Positions 33,094 to 44,300 of a DNA stretch of 64,000 bases are shown one piece after another; the first letter of the stretch is position 1; each line of letters opens with the position of its first letter. Under the pieces are notes generated by a model. It was not told the origin of the DNA and searched no databases. It was given only the letters and a program-made list of their open reading frames with translations. The stretch spans positions 1,178,001 through 1,242,000 of the forward strand of contig NW_020194559.1 in the NCBI RefSeq assembly GCF_002865645.1, in the 5' to 3' direction. This DNA comes from Hyaloscypha bicolor E (taxonomy: Eukaryota > Ascomycota > Leotiomycetes > Helotiales > Hyaloscyphaceae). The position numbers and the translations under genes are program-made.

Positions 33094-34080
33094 ATGGGGA
33101 CTCTGGTTTACCAGCCTTTGGATCTCACGCTGAATCAATTTCGGCTTCTCCGCTTCGACTCCTCTGCCTATCCTCCACAATGGAAGATCTTCAATGCTAG
33201 TCTGGATGACAACATAAGGTATGAGGCTCTGTCGTACAGATGGGGAGATGAAAAGTCAGAGGTGACGATCATGATCGAGGGACAACTCATCACTGTTACC
33301 CCCAATCTCTCAATGGCACTGGCAGATGCTCAGCCCACCATCAAAGATAGTCCCCTCTGGGTTGACGCTTTGTGTATTGACCAGCACAATATCCTGGAGC
33401 GCAATCACCAGGTTCAGAAAATGGCAACTATCTATCGGAAGGCGAGCCGAGTTCATGCTTGGCTCGGAATGCCTGATAAGCAGAATTCAAGTTTTGTTCC
33501 ATTTCTCCATCGCCTTGGAATTATCCTTAGCAGAAATGTATATTCAGATAAAGGAGATAGCAGGGTGGAGACCTTACTGTCCGCAATCCAGGAAAGACAA
33601 TACGTAGCTGACTGGATCTCGTTGGCTGCTGGTACCGAGCTTCCTTATTGGAACAGACTTTGGATCGTTCAGGAGATCGGCTTGGCCTCTGATCTGGTTG
33701 TTCATTACGGGTCATCGCCTATTGATTGGAAAATCTTCGCCCGAGTGAGGAAAGAGTTGGCGAAGATTTACCCATGTTTTCGTTGTCCTCAATGGTTTCG
33801 CCCGATTGCCAGGACTATACTCCAAAGCATCCCTGCTCAAATCGAGAAGCATAGAGACCGTCAACAACGTCCAATATGGCTTGAGGAATTTTACATGTAT
33901 CTTTGGATATACATACGAATAGCCAAAAAGATCACTCAAGAGGAATACCAATCTTCTTTTAGCACCACGTTCCTATCAAACAGGGATAAGAGGGCTTTTG
34001 TAGCTCGTGAGAACTCATGGATCTCGGACCTAGAGGTGGGGCTCGGGGGTCTGCCGGCAGGCATAAAGCTGTTGAACTAG
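33094..34080 (+). CDS. HET-domain protein, short or truncated at its 3' end
   Basis: I start at Met 33094 (MGTLVYQPLDL), the usual opening of HET proteins; 59 in-frame residues upstream are leader-like. The product is 328 aa. HET blocks are YEALSYRWGDE, LWVDALCIDQHNILERNHQVQKMATIYRKA, VHAWLG, and then PYWNRLWIVQEIGLASDLVVHYG. The typical C-terminal half of about 300 residues is missing. The frame ends at 34080, exactly where a stretch of repeat-like, coding-poor DNA (34081-34415) begins, so truncation by insertion is plausible. Alternatively this is a natural short HET protein. The N-terminal HET effector domain itself is complete, which could leave cell-death activity. Confidence 0.75.
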   Translation: MGTLVYQPLDLTLNQFRLLRFDSSAYPPQWKIFNASLDDNIRYEALSYRWGDEKSEVTIMIEGQLITVTPNLSMALADAQPTIKDSPLWVDALCIDQHNILERNHQVQKMATIYRKASRVHAWLGMPDKQNSSFVPFLHRLGIILSRNVYSDKGDSRVETLLSAIQERQYVADWISLAAGTELPYWNRLWIVQEIGLASDLVVHYGSSPIDWKIFARVRKELAKIYPCFRCPQWFRPIARTILQSIPAQIEKHRDRQQRPIWLEEFYMYLWIYIRIAKKITQEEYQSSFSTTFLSNRDKRAFVARENSWISDLEVGLGGLPAGIKLLN

Positions 34081-34415
34081 CTTAATAAAGCTAAGAATCA
34101 CGTGCTTGCAATGTAAACCAAGTAATACGTACTGAATTGACTGCTGTTCTATAGTGGTAAGTAGCCTGTTATATAGCCCTGAACTCCCTAAGTCACATAT
34201 ACTAAACCCCTAAACCAAAGAGTCTTATACTGAACCATTCAACCTCAGCTGAACCGATTTAGCCTCACAGGGCATATTATGCCCTGAATCAAACTTACAG
34301 GGCATAATATACTCAGTAATAAGCCTATAGCTTAAGCCCCATTAGTGCACAGCCCCTGAGGCTCCGTCCCAGGGCTTACTAAGCCTTTTAGGGACCTCAG
34401 GCCCCTAATTTCAAC
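34081..34415. mobile_element. Probable small non-autonomous insertion between HET and AAA genes
   Basis: Non-coding DNA wedged between two truncated coding regions. It contains a palindrome CAGGGCATATTATGCCCTG at 34268-34286 and a further ACAGGGCATAATATA copy at about 34306. A CCTGAGGC to GACCTCAGG hairpin lies at about 34357-34402. The same ACAGGGCAT/ATGCCCTGT word recurs at 39481-39518. Ends and target-site duplication could not be fixed. Confidence 0.4.
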
Positions 34416-36895
34416 AAAAGCATCCGCCGGAACAAAGTTATCGTCAATTCGACCGCGGCTTGCTCCAACAGATCGAAAGTCTTAAGGTTTTGCTGAAGAA
34501 TCCTGATTTCGCCATTGCCACTTCGGACGATCGTTACATTCATCCACACGTAATTCTGGAACACACTCTCTCATCGCAAACTCCTAGTCGTTCTCTTCGA
34601 GACTTCCTCCAAGCAGCCACTGAAATCCCTGCGCAAAATATCAACTCCGGTGCTACTTCCATCTTCTTCTCATTACTGTACGGGGCCATCCTCCAGAAAC
34701 TGCGCTCCATCCCTCCTCAAGCCTCTTGAAGAAGAGCTCGAAGACTATCCGGGCCTCGTTTTTGATGAAGGGATACTTGCGATTCATGAACCATTTGATC
34801 CTCTGTTGCATTATTGGGATAGCCTTGAGAGAAAGTCGAGATCAGAATATTCCGGAGAAGTCACCTCTGAAATCATCAATGTTCATGCGCTAGCAACCCT
34901 GCTTGAGTGTGTCAAAGAGGTACCGTTGGTAAGGAGGTATGTCACAAGTCGCGAGAACCGCGAAACCACAGGTTCTACGACCTTTGAGTTTCTGTGGACT
35001 TTCTTCCCTCCGGGTAGCCTTGTGGTGGCTGCTGTCTCTGACCACGACCAATTGATGAAGGTTGAAGCTTGCAAGCCAGCGCAACATGGCGATGATGAAA
35101 GTCAAGATGTATTTTGCAGTATGTATGATTGGGTTCAAAATACTTTGAAGAAGGTGACTTATAAAATGTCAATACCACGATATGCTGGTAAGAGACATCT
35201 GGAGGGATTTCCATGCTGTCCCTTGAAATATCACCCGACAAAAGTAGAAGAGTCAGAGACCTTGGATCGTCTTTTGGAACGAGGGGAACGATTTTGGGAA
35301 ATATGCAAAAGGAGTCGGTCTGAAGGTGGGTTACATTATTTGTATGATGGGCCAGCATGGATGTTAGAACAGAATCTTGCAGTAAGTTGTCTCAAAGGAT
35401 CTGACAAATCGTTGACTCTCGCTTGTAGGGAGGGAATCTGTCTCACATAGGGTTGTACAAATCCTCTCAAGTCAGCATATCGTCTTCGGGTTCAGTCAAA
35501 TTTGCGAAGGTGAGATTTATCGTCACTAGTCCTCGTCCTCTGATATGCTGCTAATGTAACCGGGCTCTCTTAAACGAGCGAGTGATTCTTGACCCTTTAG
35601 CTTATTCTCAACACGCGCTTTCCAGAGCAGTTCTAGGTAACTGGGAATCTACAACCAATTATGTTAGATGCGGCTATAGACGTTGTCTAGAAGCCCATGT
35701 GTGCGATGAGAGGTTCGGGGGAGAGAATGAGAAACCCGGAAAAGATATTCTGATGCTACTACCCTGGAGACATCTTGGCTTTGCTCTCAACAGCAAAAAA
35801 TGGGCACAATTCTCCATCGAAATGTCTCACCGATTTCATACAGCGACTCTTACACTGAGTTCAATATAATGGCCCTCTCGGATAGCGATAGAGAAACACT
35901 CAACTTGCTCAATATGAGAGCTGAGACTTTCGTTGAAAGGCTTCGCACAAAGACAATCTCGTGAGAGATCTGATACAATAAAAATATAACAGGGTCTTTC
36001 GTGTGATGATGAAAGGTTAGATACCTCGCCTCTCTCTTTATAGACGTGCTGACCAAGTACAGGGAGCCCCGGCACAGGACGGACGCTTGCCATCGAACTT
36101 CTAGCAGAACATCTCAGCTGTCCAATGCTCATTATCAATGTCGATGACATTGACAACAATGACAGAGGCGATACTTCACATATTCTATTTGACTTAGCCC
36201 TGCGTTGGCAGGCTTTTATCATTGTGTAAGATAACCTGTTCTATGTTTAATTAAAGTTTTAGCTAACCAGGACCTCAGGCAAGACACAGCGCCGATCATT
36301 GATATGACAACAGACCAGTCGGCATCGAAGGCAGTCGGTATGTCAAATCCAAATCGCAGGTGACAGTAACTAAAGTTATAGCCCTCACTCGAGTCTTAGA
36401 GTGGTCACAAGGTAACTCAAAGGATGAAATTGACCCCCAATTCTCCAATTACATTGATCTGATAGTTACTACACAATTTGGCCTCACTGATGTGCAGAGT
36501 ACGAGTATTTGGAAAATGTTCCTAAATCAGCTACGACCAGAGGCTGTGCTTGACATAACAGCAATTTACACTGCTATCGAAGATGTGTTTACGATATATC
36601 CACTCAATGGATCACAAATCAGGAAAGTTGTCCGCACGCAGCGTGTCAAATGATTTAGTTTGATTTGATTATAGCCTCTGAATCAAATCAAATCAAGTCA
36701 AAATTTGCTGAATCAAATCATAATCAACTATAATTAACTATAGTTAATTATAATTAATTACCCTTGATTTTTTTTTGACACACTGTCCGCACGGCACTCG
36801 AAACATCCAGCTCGGAGCATAGGAAATTGACTGAACAAGACTTGTACAAGTCTTTGGCTACTGTCACTTCGCAAGAGTACGAACTGGACTTGGTG
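34416..36895 (+). pseudogene. AAA-ATPase (DUF7025-type) pseudogene, interrupted by a MITE
   Basis: Coding-like sequence starts at 34416 with no Met, so the 5' end is lost. The N-terminal DUF7025-like region shows LVFDEGILAIHEPFDPLLHYW, FEFLWTFFPPGSLVV, and after two introns RVILDPLAY. A frame change occurs near 34720. The AAA module follows in broken frames: GSPGTGRTLAIELLAEHL (about 36070-36125), WQAFII and FGLTDVQSTSIWKMFLNQLRP, then LNGSQIRKVVRT ending at 36638. There the 147-bp MITE intervenes, and ALETSSSEHRKLTEQDLYKSLA resumes at 36794. Walker A has Arg where Lys is required (G-S-P-G-T-G-R-T), and the Walker B acidic pair is not visible. Stops at about 35950-36020 also break it. Fungal proteins of this type often occur near HET genes. 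The function is unknown. Confidence 0.75.
36639..36785. mobile_element. hAT-type MITE, 147 bp, with 8-bp target-site duplication
   Basis: Terminal inverted repeats are CAGCGTGTCAAA at the left end (36639-36650) and, reading inward from the right end, CAGTGTGTCAAA. They match at 11 of 12 positions and begin with the CAG typical of hAT elements. The direct repeats TCCGCACG at 36631-36638 and 36786-36793 form an 8-bp target-site duplication, the hAT hallmark. The body is A+T rich with repeated AATCAAAT words. No coding capacity. Removing the element plus one duplication restores the AAA-ATPase frame exactly. Confidence 0.92.
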
Positions 36896-37922
36896 ACCGA
36901 TGGTACATTCTACGAACAAGTGGATTATACCGAAACCCTGCATGGCGATCCAGACGTCAAGGAGCTCCCGGAGGCTTCCTGGTCTTTACCGGCCGATGGC
37001 CGTGTGGATTTGACTTTCGCGATGGATTCTTTGATACGCTTAGCCCCTTCCTCAAGCGGTGTCCCACATCCATTACGCTCAGACATGCATCCATTACGCT
37101 CAGTAATGGCCTTTTATCGAGACCTTCTCCACTGCGGTGGGGATTTCTACATCCTTGATTGGGGCTGGCCGAAGGGCCAGTGGCGACCCTCATCTGGCCT
37201 GGTGTACCGTGTTGGAATGTTATCGCAACGAGCAGAAGTTGTCTGGAATCGAGAGCAATTAACTTACAGGCCTAGGAAATATAAAGACACCATAAACGGC
37301 CACGGTAAACCTTGGCCCCGCCTGATGTGAGTGTTGCAGAAGTGACGACAAGTGTTTTGCTTACCGAAAAACAGCCTGTGCCAGGGGATCTACAGACTTC
37401 TCTCCAAAGAAAATACTTTTCAGCCCCGAAGTCCTTCCCTGGATGGGGAGGCCAGTATCCTGGAAGAATTTCCGCTCTTGATGTCTCACGACAACGGGAC
37501 AATTTTGAAGCACCTGGCACTACATACTCACTGTCTCTCTCAAACATCTCATATGGTCTCTACAAATCCTTGTGGAATTTCATATGGAAGGGGAATTTTA
37601 AATGAAGGCTTTCACATTGTTTACTTCGAGATCTTGAGCTCCTATTCGCAGGCCATAGGCAGCTGGGATATTGAAAGTTTCTATAATCCAGACCTGCCAA
37701 AGTTCCAAAAGAGCGCCTTCACTGTAAGACTAGAAACCTCAGTCATTAAAAAGTCGTGATGCTAACTTTTCCAAGCTTCTGTCAGTGCCTGGAGAAACGA
37801 CGAAGTTAGATACAGACTATTGGACTTTTCTATGCTTCACGGCCGAGGGATTTGCATTTCAAGACGAGAAACTATAATCACCATCCCTCAAATGTCAGTC
37901 AATCTACTATATCGCAGCAGCT
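36896..37922 (+). other. Coding-like region between the AAA and CorA-like parts, gene model unresolved
   Basis: The frame that resumes after the MITE continues to TGA 37328-37330, with protein-like text such as HPLRSVMAFYRDLLHCGGDFYILDWGW and GMLSQRAEVVWNREQLTYRP. Adjacent frames continue with SVLLTEKQPVPGDLQTSLQRKY, ISYGLYKSLWNFIWK (37312-37605) and GILNEGFHIVYFEILSSYSQ (37352-37759). It may be the N-terminal part of the CorA-like gene, broken by frameshifts, or the C-terminal end of the AAA gene. No domain is recognised. Confidence 0.45.
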
Positions 37923-38879
37923 ATGAAAAGAATTGTGATCCATTGGGACTCAATACTGAAAGGCATCGAAAGAATCATTGATGGTCACATGTTTATGTAC
38001 CCAGAGAAACTGCAAGCTACTTTCGTCGAGAATGAGTCATTTTCTCAGTCTCGAAAGTTCTATTGGGCTATCAAATCGATTAACGAGTTCGTCAAATACT
38101 TGAGCGACGACATCCAGCAGTGGAAATTGTACCGGGAAGCTCGTGTGGCCCGGTTCATCGTACCGAAGACCGAACACTTCAGAATCGCCAAAAACATGGG
38201 CAAGCCATGGTATTCTGTCAAGGCCGCCGGCGAGGCGGCAACAACGGCCTGCGAGGAGCTAGAGGGCTTACGGCGGCGGTTTGAAAGCAGATTGGAGGAA
38301 GTGAAAGTCATGAGGGATGGGGTAAGTGGTTTCTGATACGTATGAGATTAGCAACTGTCTGACGCCAAACAGCTCTTCAACGCTAGCGCTGTTATCGAGA
38401 GTCGCTCAGCAACTCGACTAGGCGAAAACGTCATGCTTCTGACGTACATAACCATCTTCTTCCTCCCTCTTGCATTCTGCATGGTAAGTTTCGAACACTT
38501 AAAAAGTCCATAAAATCTTCAAGCTGATGGGTGCCGTCAAAAGTCCGTCTGGAGCATCAACGAAGCCTATGGACGAAAGACTCTCGCCTGGGTTTCTGTC
38601 CTCGTAGCTCTCGCCACATACCTAGCCACGTTCAATCTCAACAACGTAGTGCGGATTCTTCGAGGCGCGGTGAACGCAGTGTATGAGCCACGAAAAACAG
38701 CTCTTGTTCTCGCTATGGTCAAGGACGAGAAGATTGAGTGGAGAGATACGGGCAAGAAGTTCGAGGCGTACCGGCTGATCCGCCCGGATGACACCCCTTC
38801 CGAATGGAATATTCCTTTATTTGCTTTGCGGAAGATTGTACGGGGTTTTCTGGGACATTTTAAGAGAAGAGGGTGGTGA
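37923..38879 (+). CDS. CorA-like (Mg2+ transporter-type) membrane protein, C-terminal part
   Basis: Exons 37923-38321, 38373-38483 and 38544-38879, all spliced in phase. The first exon is a long amphipathic helical region (CEELEGLRRRFESRLEEVKVMRDG). The splice gives the family motif MRDG-LFNASAVIESRSATRLGENVMLLTYITIFFLPLAFCM, ending in a transmembrane helix. A second helix follows (TLAWVSVLVALATYLATF), then a cytoplasmic tail ending HFKRRGW. This is the two-helix C-terminus of fungal CorA-like proteins; the classic GMN loop is replaced by SIN-type text, so magnesium transport is not assured. Family members are about 500-700 aa, so the N-terminal part must lie upstream, where the frame is broken. 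It may therefore be a pseudogene as a whole. Confidence 0.65.
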
Positions 38880-39029
38880 GAAGCAGACCGCGTAGGCTTT
38901 CAGCAAACTGAGATTTGTGATGCTCTGCAAAATGTTCCCGCTTTCAGTATTATATAAGGATGAGAATAAAAAGAGATTGTTATTAGACTGTTCAAAGCTT
39001 TGTGGCTGTTCAAAACTCCCATGCCGTCC

Positions 39030-39345
39030 TTTGCCCTCCTTGAACAAAGCAGCACCTTTGACGCTTTCCGCACTAATAACATCCACCCCATGTTCAAATT
39101 CATTCTGCATAGCACCCTCGAACGAGCTCGCATTATACGCACTATAACAGCACGAATCAAGGTCCAAATTCATATACAGCTGCGGGAAAACCAGTAACTG
39201 ACTAGCAATAGCAGTCGCCTCCTCCAACGCCTTCCCCTTCGGCACAACCCGATTCGCAAGTCCCATAGCAAGCGCCTCTCTAGCATCAACAGGCCGACCA
39301 GTCAATATCTTCATTGTCAGACATTGCTGGCTCTCTTCCCCAAGC
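39030..39345 (-). pseudogene. Enoyl-CoA hydratase/isomerase, C-terminal fragment
   Basis: Minus-strand text LTGRPVDAREALAMGLANRVVP, then ATAIASQLLVFPQLYMNLD, AYNASSFEGAMQNEFEHG and VKGAALFKEGKGRHG is the C-terminal third of an enoyl-CoA hydratase (crotonase) family protein. Upstream on the minus strand (about 39346-39443) only weakly related, broken text remains, and beyond it lies the foldback element and A+T-rich block. The N-terminal oxyanion-hole region is missing. The fragment reads through into sequence beyond the usual GRHG-type C-terminus. A dead stub left by rearrangement or insertion. Confidence 0.75.
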
Positions 39346-39480
39346 TCCCCTTTCCTCGGAGACAGTGGCTTATGCACAAGATTCACAACACAGATCATCT
39401 TCCGGCATACTTCGACAAGCAGTTCATTGCAAGACCATCCCACAGCTGTCGGGAAGATAACGGCATAAAGTATCGGGAAT

Positions 39481-39518
39481 ACAGGGCATTATTTTATGAA
39501 GGCCACTAAATGCCCTGT
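39481..39518. repeat. Short palindrome ACAGGGCAT ... ATGCCCTGT
   Basis: Nine-base perfect arms at 39481-39489 and 39510-39518 around a 20-base loop. The same word occurs at 34268-34286, suggesting related small elements on both sides of the AAA/CorA block. Confidence 0.7.
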
Positions 39519-39538
39519 AAGGTCTTACTTTAATTTCC

Positions 39539-39702
39539 CTATCCCTTCGTCCGGTGAGACATGGTCCGTACTAGCAAGGGGGCCTGGCTCAGGGCGAAAA
39601 GACGTACCTTTGCTTAGAAACTTATTAGTCATAAATCGCCTTTTTGCCCTGAGCCAGGCCCCCTTGCTAGTACGGACCATGTCTCACCGGGCGAAGGGAT
39701 AG
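39539..39702. mobile_element. Foldback element with 66-bp near-perfect inverted arms
   Basis: Arms 39539-39604 and 39637-39702 are reverse complements with only three mismatches in 66 bases, separated by a 32-base loop. They contain CATGGTCCGTACTAGCAAGG and its complement. Base composition is normal, unlike the adjacent A+T-rich block. No coding capacity. It sits exactly at the edge of the RIP-like domain. Confidence 0.85.
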
Positions 39703-39839
39703 CTAGTCCTAGTCCCCTGTAAGCCCTGTAAGGGTCCCCTGAAATGTGGCTTACCTCGCTAAACCTCTGATTTCAATTATTTTTTAATTAGTTTGATTCT
39801 ATCTATAAAAATAACTATCTAATATATAGCCACTTTCTC

Positions 39840-40100
39840 TTGGCCCTTGTTCCTACCTTCTTTATACTTATTTCCCCCTTCCAAACATATTATCTCCTTT
39901 ATATAATCAGGAATTACTATAATTCACTCTTGAATCTTGCTCTGGGAAAGGTCTTCCCAGCATTTCTCCCATCTCACTCTTAGCTTCTTTCTACTACTAG
40001 TAGGTCTCCGCTTAGTAATCTCCTTTTTCATCCAAAACCAGGCTTTTTCAGTTATATTAAGATTAAGTAAGTTCCTTAACCAAAGTAACTTTATAATCTT
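39840..40100 (-). mobile_element. C-terminal fragment of a DDE transposase (Tc1/mariner-like)
   Basis: Minus-strand reading gives LNLNITEKAWFWMKKEITKR, then RVRWEKCWEDLSQSKIQE, a stop where Trp is expected (TGG to TGA), and IPDYIKEIICLEGGNKYKEG. This matches the end of fungal Tc1-like transposases: the catalytic SPDLNPIEHAW region, then the WIERIP...GGNEYKEG tail. The rest of the gene is lost in A+T-rich sequence. Orientation is opposite to the gypsy element. Confidence 0.65.
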
Positions 40101-41133
40101 TTATAGATTATAAACCTTCCTTTAATAATATAACTTATAAGGTCTTATACTATTCTCTTATATAAGGGTATAAAGATAATTCTTTTAGTATTTCCTTATA
40201 AAGAGCAAGAGCTTCTTAATTAAGATCCTGTTTTAATATTAGTACTAATTAATTAATTCTTATTTATTTTTTATAATAAAAGTACTAGTTTTCTTATTAT
40301 ATTTTTATATTTTTTATACTTTTCTAAAAGTTCTCCTATAAGCCTTTTTCTATTTTCTAAATTATTTCCTTTATTTCTTTCTCTACTTTTATTTATTAGC
40401 CTTTTTAACTAACGAATTCCTTATATTAAAATTAGCTTTATAATCTCTTTTTTTTTTTATAAAGTCTTCTTTTTCTATATATATTAAGGCTTCTTTTTAA
40501 GTAAAAGAAAGAATCCCAAAATATAAACTCAGAAAACTCTTTTTATTTCTTTTATATATAATACTTATTATATACTTCTTTAAATAATTTTTAAATATAT
40601 TTCTTTTCTCTTATTTCTTCTAATTAAAAAATAATCTTATTTATAAAAATTACATCTTTCTAATTATTAAATATCTAATATTCTTATTTTAAGTACTAGG
40701 CTAATCTTTCTATTTTATTAAGGCTATTTAAGCCAGGCTCAATTATTAATTTATATTAAAAATAGCCTATATAAGTAAAAACCTTTTATATAGTTTTAAA
40801 TATAATTTTTTTTATAGTTTCTTTTCTTTATTTCTTTTATAATTATAATATAAGAAAAGCCTCTTATAATAGTATTTTAAAAAACAACTTTTAAAATATA
40901 TTTAATTATTTTAGAAAAGATTATAAATTAATTAAATCTTGGTATATTAAGTATATAAAAGATTTCTAAAAGTATATACTTATTTTTTATTTATTAATAT
41001 TTTCTAGCTATAACTATAAATTAATAAAGAACTATTTTAGATATTTCTATAACTTTTCTAATTTATTTTAAAAACTTCTTATTCTCAGATATATAAAGGC
41101 TTTAATTCTAATATTAGTAAAGTTATAATAAGT

Positions 41134-41307
41134 TAAAACCCGATTTATATACTTAGCTAAAAGCCTTTACTAAGTTATATAATATGCCTTTTTGGGTTAA
41201 TAAAATAATTATATATTATTTAGAAAACTCGAATACTTTAGGGAATATAATTCTATTTAGTTAATTAAATTACTAGTTTTCTTTATATAAAGATCTAGCC
41301 TATAATA
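41134..41307 (+). repeat. 5' LTR of the Ty3/gypsy element (mutated)
   Basis: It begins near AAAACCCGATTTATATACTT and ends near CTAGCCTATAATA. The same sequence recurs at 46727-46969 in direct orientation. The original TG...CA ends would read TA...TA after RIP, so exact borders are uncertain by a few bases. Confidence 0.75.
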
Positions 41308-44300
41308 TTAGAATTCTTTCTTTTTTATCTTTATTAACTAGAGATTATATATATAAAGCTAGAAATAAGAAGTACCTGAACTTATATATAGAAAATAAAG
41401 CTCGAAATAAATAAAGCTAGAAATAGACTTTATTTAAAACTATTTATAAAGCTAATACTTTAGTAAACTTTAGAATATATAAAAGCTAATAATAAAAAGT
41501 GCCCGAAATTATATATAAAAGCCAGAATACTAACTTAACTAGTTAATAGTAGGAATTATTTGGGTTTTCCTAAGCCTGGCTTAAAAAAAGAAAACTATTA
41601 GATTTCTTTATTATATAAAAATTTAGGAATAATACTTCTAGTAATTAATTAATTAAATAAATAGCTATATTATAAAGCCAAAATAGTAAATAAAGTTCCC
41701 TAATAGCTATAAAAAGCTTTTATAATATAATTCTAATAGTTATTAAAGCTAGTTATATAATAAGTAAACTTAATAGTAAATCTAGCTATATAAATTAAAT
41801 TAATTAATAAATATATAATAACTTCGAATTTTTTATAAATATAAATACTTTTTTTATTTTATATATTTCTTTAATTTCTTTTTATAAGATAATTAAAAGC
41901 CTGCTTCCCGAATTCTAATAAGTTTAATAGAAATAACTTAGTTCTATATTTCTAGTTTAAAAAACTCTTATAAATAAAACTAGAAATTAATAAAAATTTA
42001 ATTAGTAAAAAGAAAGAAAGAATTTAATACGGGTTTAAATACTTGTCCGGGAAAGTAATAAGCTAGATATATTTATAGCTAGAATATATCCGGAAAAAAG
42101 AGAGATTTATAATTAAAAAACTATTTAAATAAATAAATCTAGTCTTTTATAGTTCTCAAAAATAATAAAAAGCCCTAGTAAAATTAAATCGAATTTAGTA
42201 AAAATTAATTTCCTTAGGTAAATTCTTAAATAATTTAAATAATTTAATTCTAGAAATAAAAAAATAGAAATAATAAAATAAAATTAAAAAAAAGTATTTT
42301 AAAGTTATTATTATAACTAAGCTTATAAAAGAAATAATAGAAATAAAAAAAGAAGAATTATATAAAAAGTACTATTTCTAGTTATAAATAATTAATAATT
42401 AGCTAGCTAAAATTAAAAATATAAAAGCCTATTACTCGAACTAGTTAAATAAAAGACCTAAGAGTCTTTTTTTTATACCTAAAACTACTTTATTTATTTA
42501 GCTAATAGAATAGAAGCCTATTATAAGTAATATAAGATAATAATTAAAAAGTACTTCTAATTAGGTCTTTTAGAATAAAATTAATTAATAAAAGAAAAAA
42601 AAACTTTATTTTTAATATAATTAAAATAATTATTTTATATATAATTATTAAGTAAAGTTATATTCGAGCTCTTTTTTCTAAGCTTATAAATAAAAAAGAA
42701 AAAAAAAGAAAAAATAGATAAAAGTAAAAATAAAAAATATAAAAATATTAAAAATAGCTCTAAAAAAGCAAAAATAATTCGGGAAAAAAATACTAATATC
42801 TTAAATAGAAATAGTAATAGAAATAAAAAGAATTTAAATTTATTTAATTCGGGAAAAAACTAGTTTCTAATAAAAATTACTATTAGAAATATAAGGAAAT
42901 AAAGTTAAATTAGTAAATTTAAAAGTAATTTCAGAAAAATATAATTAGACTTTCTTTTCTTATATTAATAATAGTTAATAAAAAGTATTTTATATAAACT
43001 TTTATTAATACTAGATATATATTATATGAAATAATTAATTCTTACTTTACTAATTAATATAATCTCTAATATATACTAATTATTACTAAATAAATAAAGG
43101 CTTTTAATAAAGTAATACTAGATATAATTAGTAAAATAGTAATATTTAGTATAAATATTAATAACTATTACAAATCTCATATTTTTCTTTATATAGTTTC
43201 TAAGATCTCTAGCTTAAATATAGTTTTAAATATATAATAATTTTATTTATAAGATTATAGCTATTTATCTTATTATTAGGAATCTTAATATAAAATAGAA
43301 TAAGTAAATTACTAATTCTTAGCCTATAAATAATAAATTATATATAGGTCTTAATTACTTTATTTTCTTATTTAATTAAAAAAAGTAAGAAAAGAAATAT
43401 AAAAGTTTTTTTAGCTAATTTAATAAATATTTAAAAAGCCCTAGTTCGGAAAAAGAAAATTAATTCTTATATAAAGCTTCTAAAATAGTATAAGAGTTTT
43501 TAAAAGATATTTTATCTAATTAAAATAAAGAAATTAATTATTAAATTAAATTAGAAAAAGTTAATAAAAAAGAACTTATTATATTATAGAACTTATTATA
43601 TAATATATCCTGAAATAAGCTTCTAGTATTATAAAAATTACTTATAGAATTACTAAATAAAGAATTTATTTAAATAAGTTATTTTTCTATTACTATTTCT
43701 ATTTTTTTATATAAAAACCTAATAAGAAATTATAGTTTTATATAAATTACCGGGGTCTAAATAAGCTTAAAAAAAAGAACTAATACTTGCTTTTATTAAT
43801 TTATAAGATTCTTTAGAATATTAGAAAAGTAAAATAGTTTATAAAGTTTAATATTATAATAGGTTTTTATAAAATTTATATTATTAAAAAAAAACGGTCT
43901 TTTATATAAGATATAGATTCTGTAAATAATTAGTAACTACTTTTAATCTAATAAATACCTGAAAAATATTCTAGAAATATATTAATTAAATTTTTAGGGA
44001 TTTTCTAAATAAGTTCTATTTTATTTATATAAATAATATTTTGGTTTATTTATTAAAATTAAAAGAAAAGTATTATAAATATATATAAAAAGTTTTCTAA
44101 TAATTTTAAGAAATAAATTTATAGCTAGATATTAATAAATATAAATTTGAAATTGAATTAATAAAATATTTAGGATTTATTATAGAGGCCGGAAAAGATA
44201 TTTATATAAATCTAATAAAGATTAAAGCTATTTTAAATTAGAAAGCCCCGAAATTAATAAAAGATATATAAAGTTTTCTAGAATTTATTAATTTTTACTA

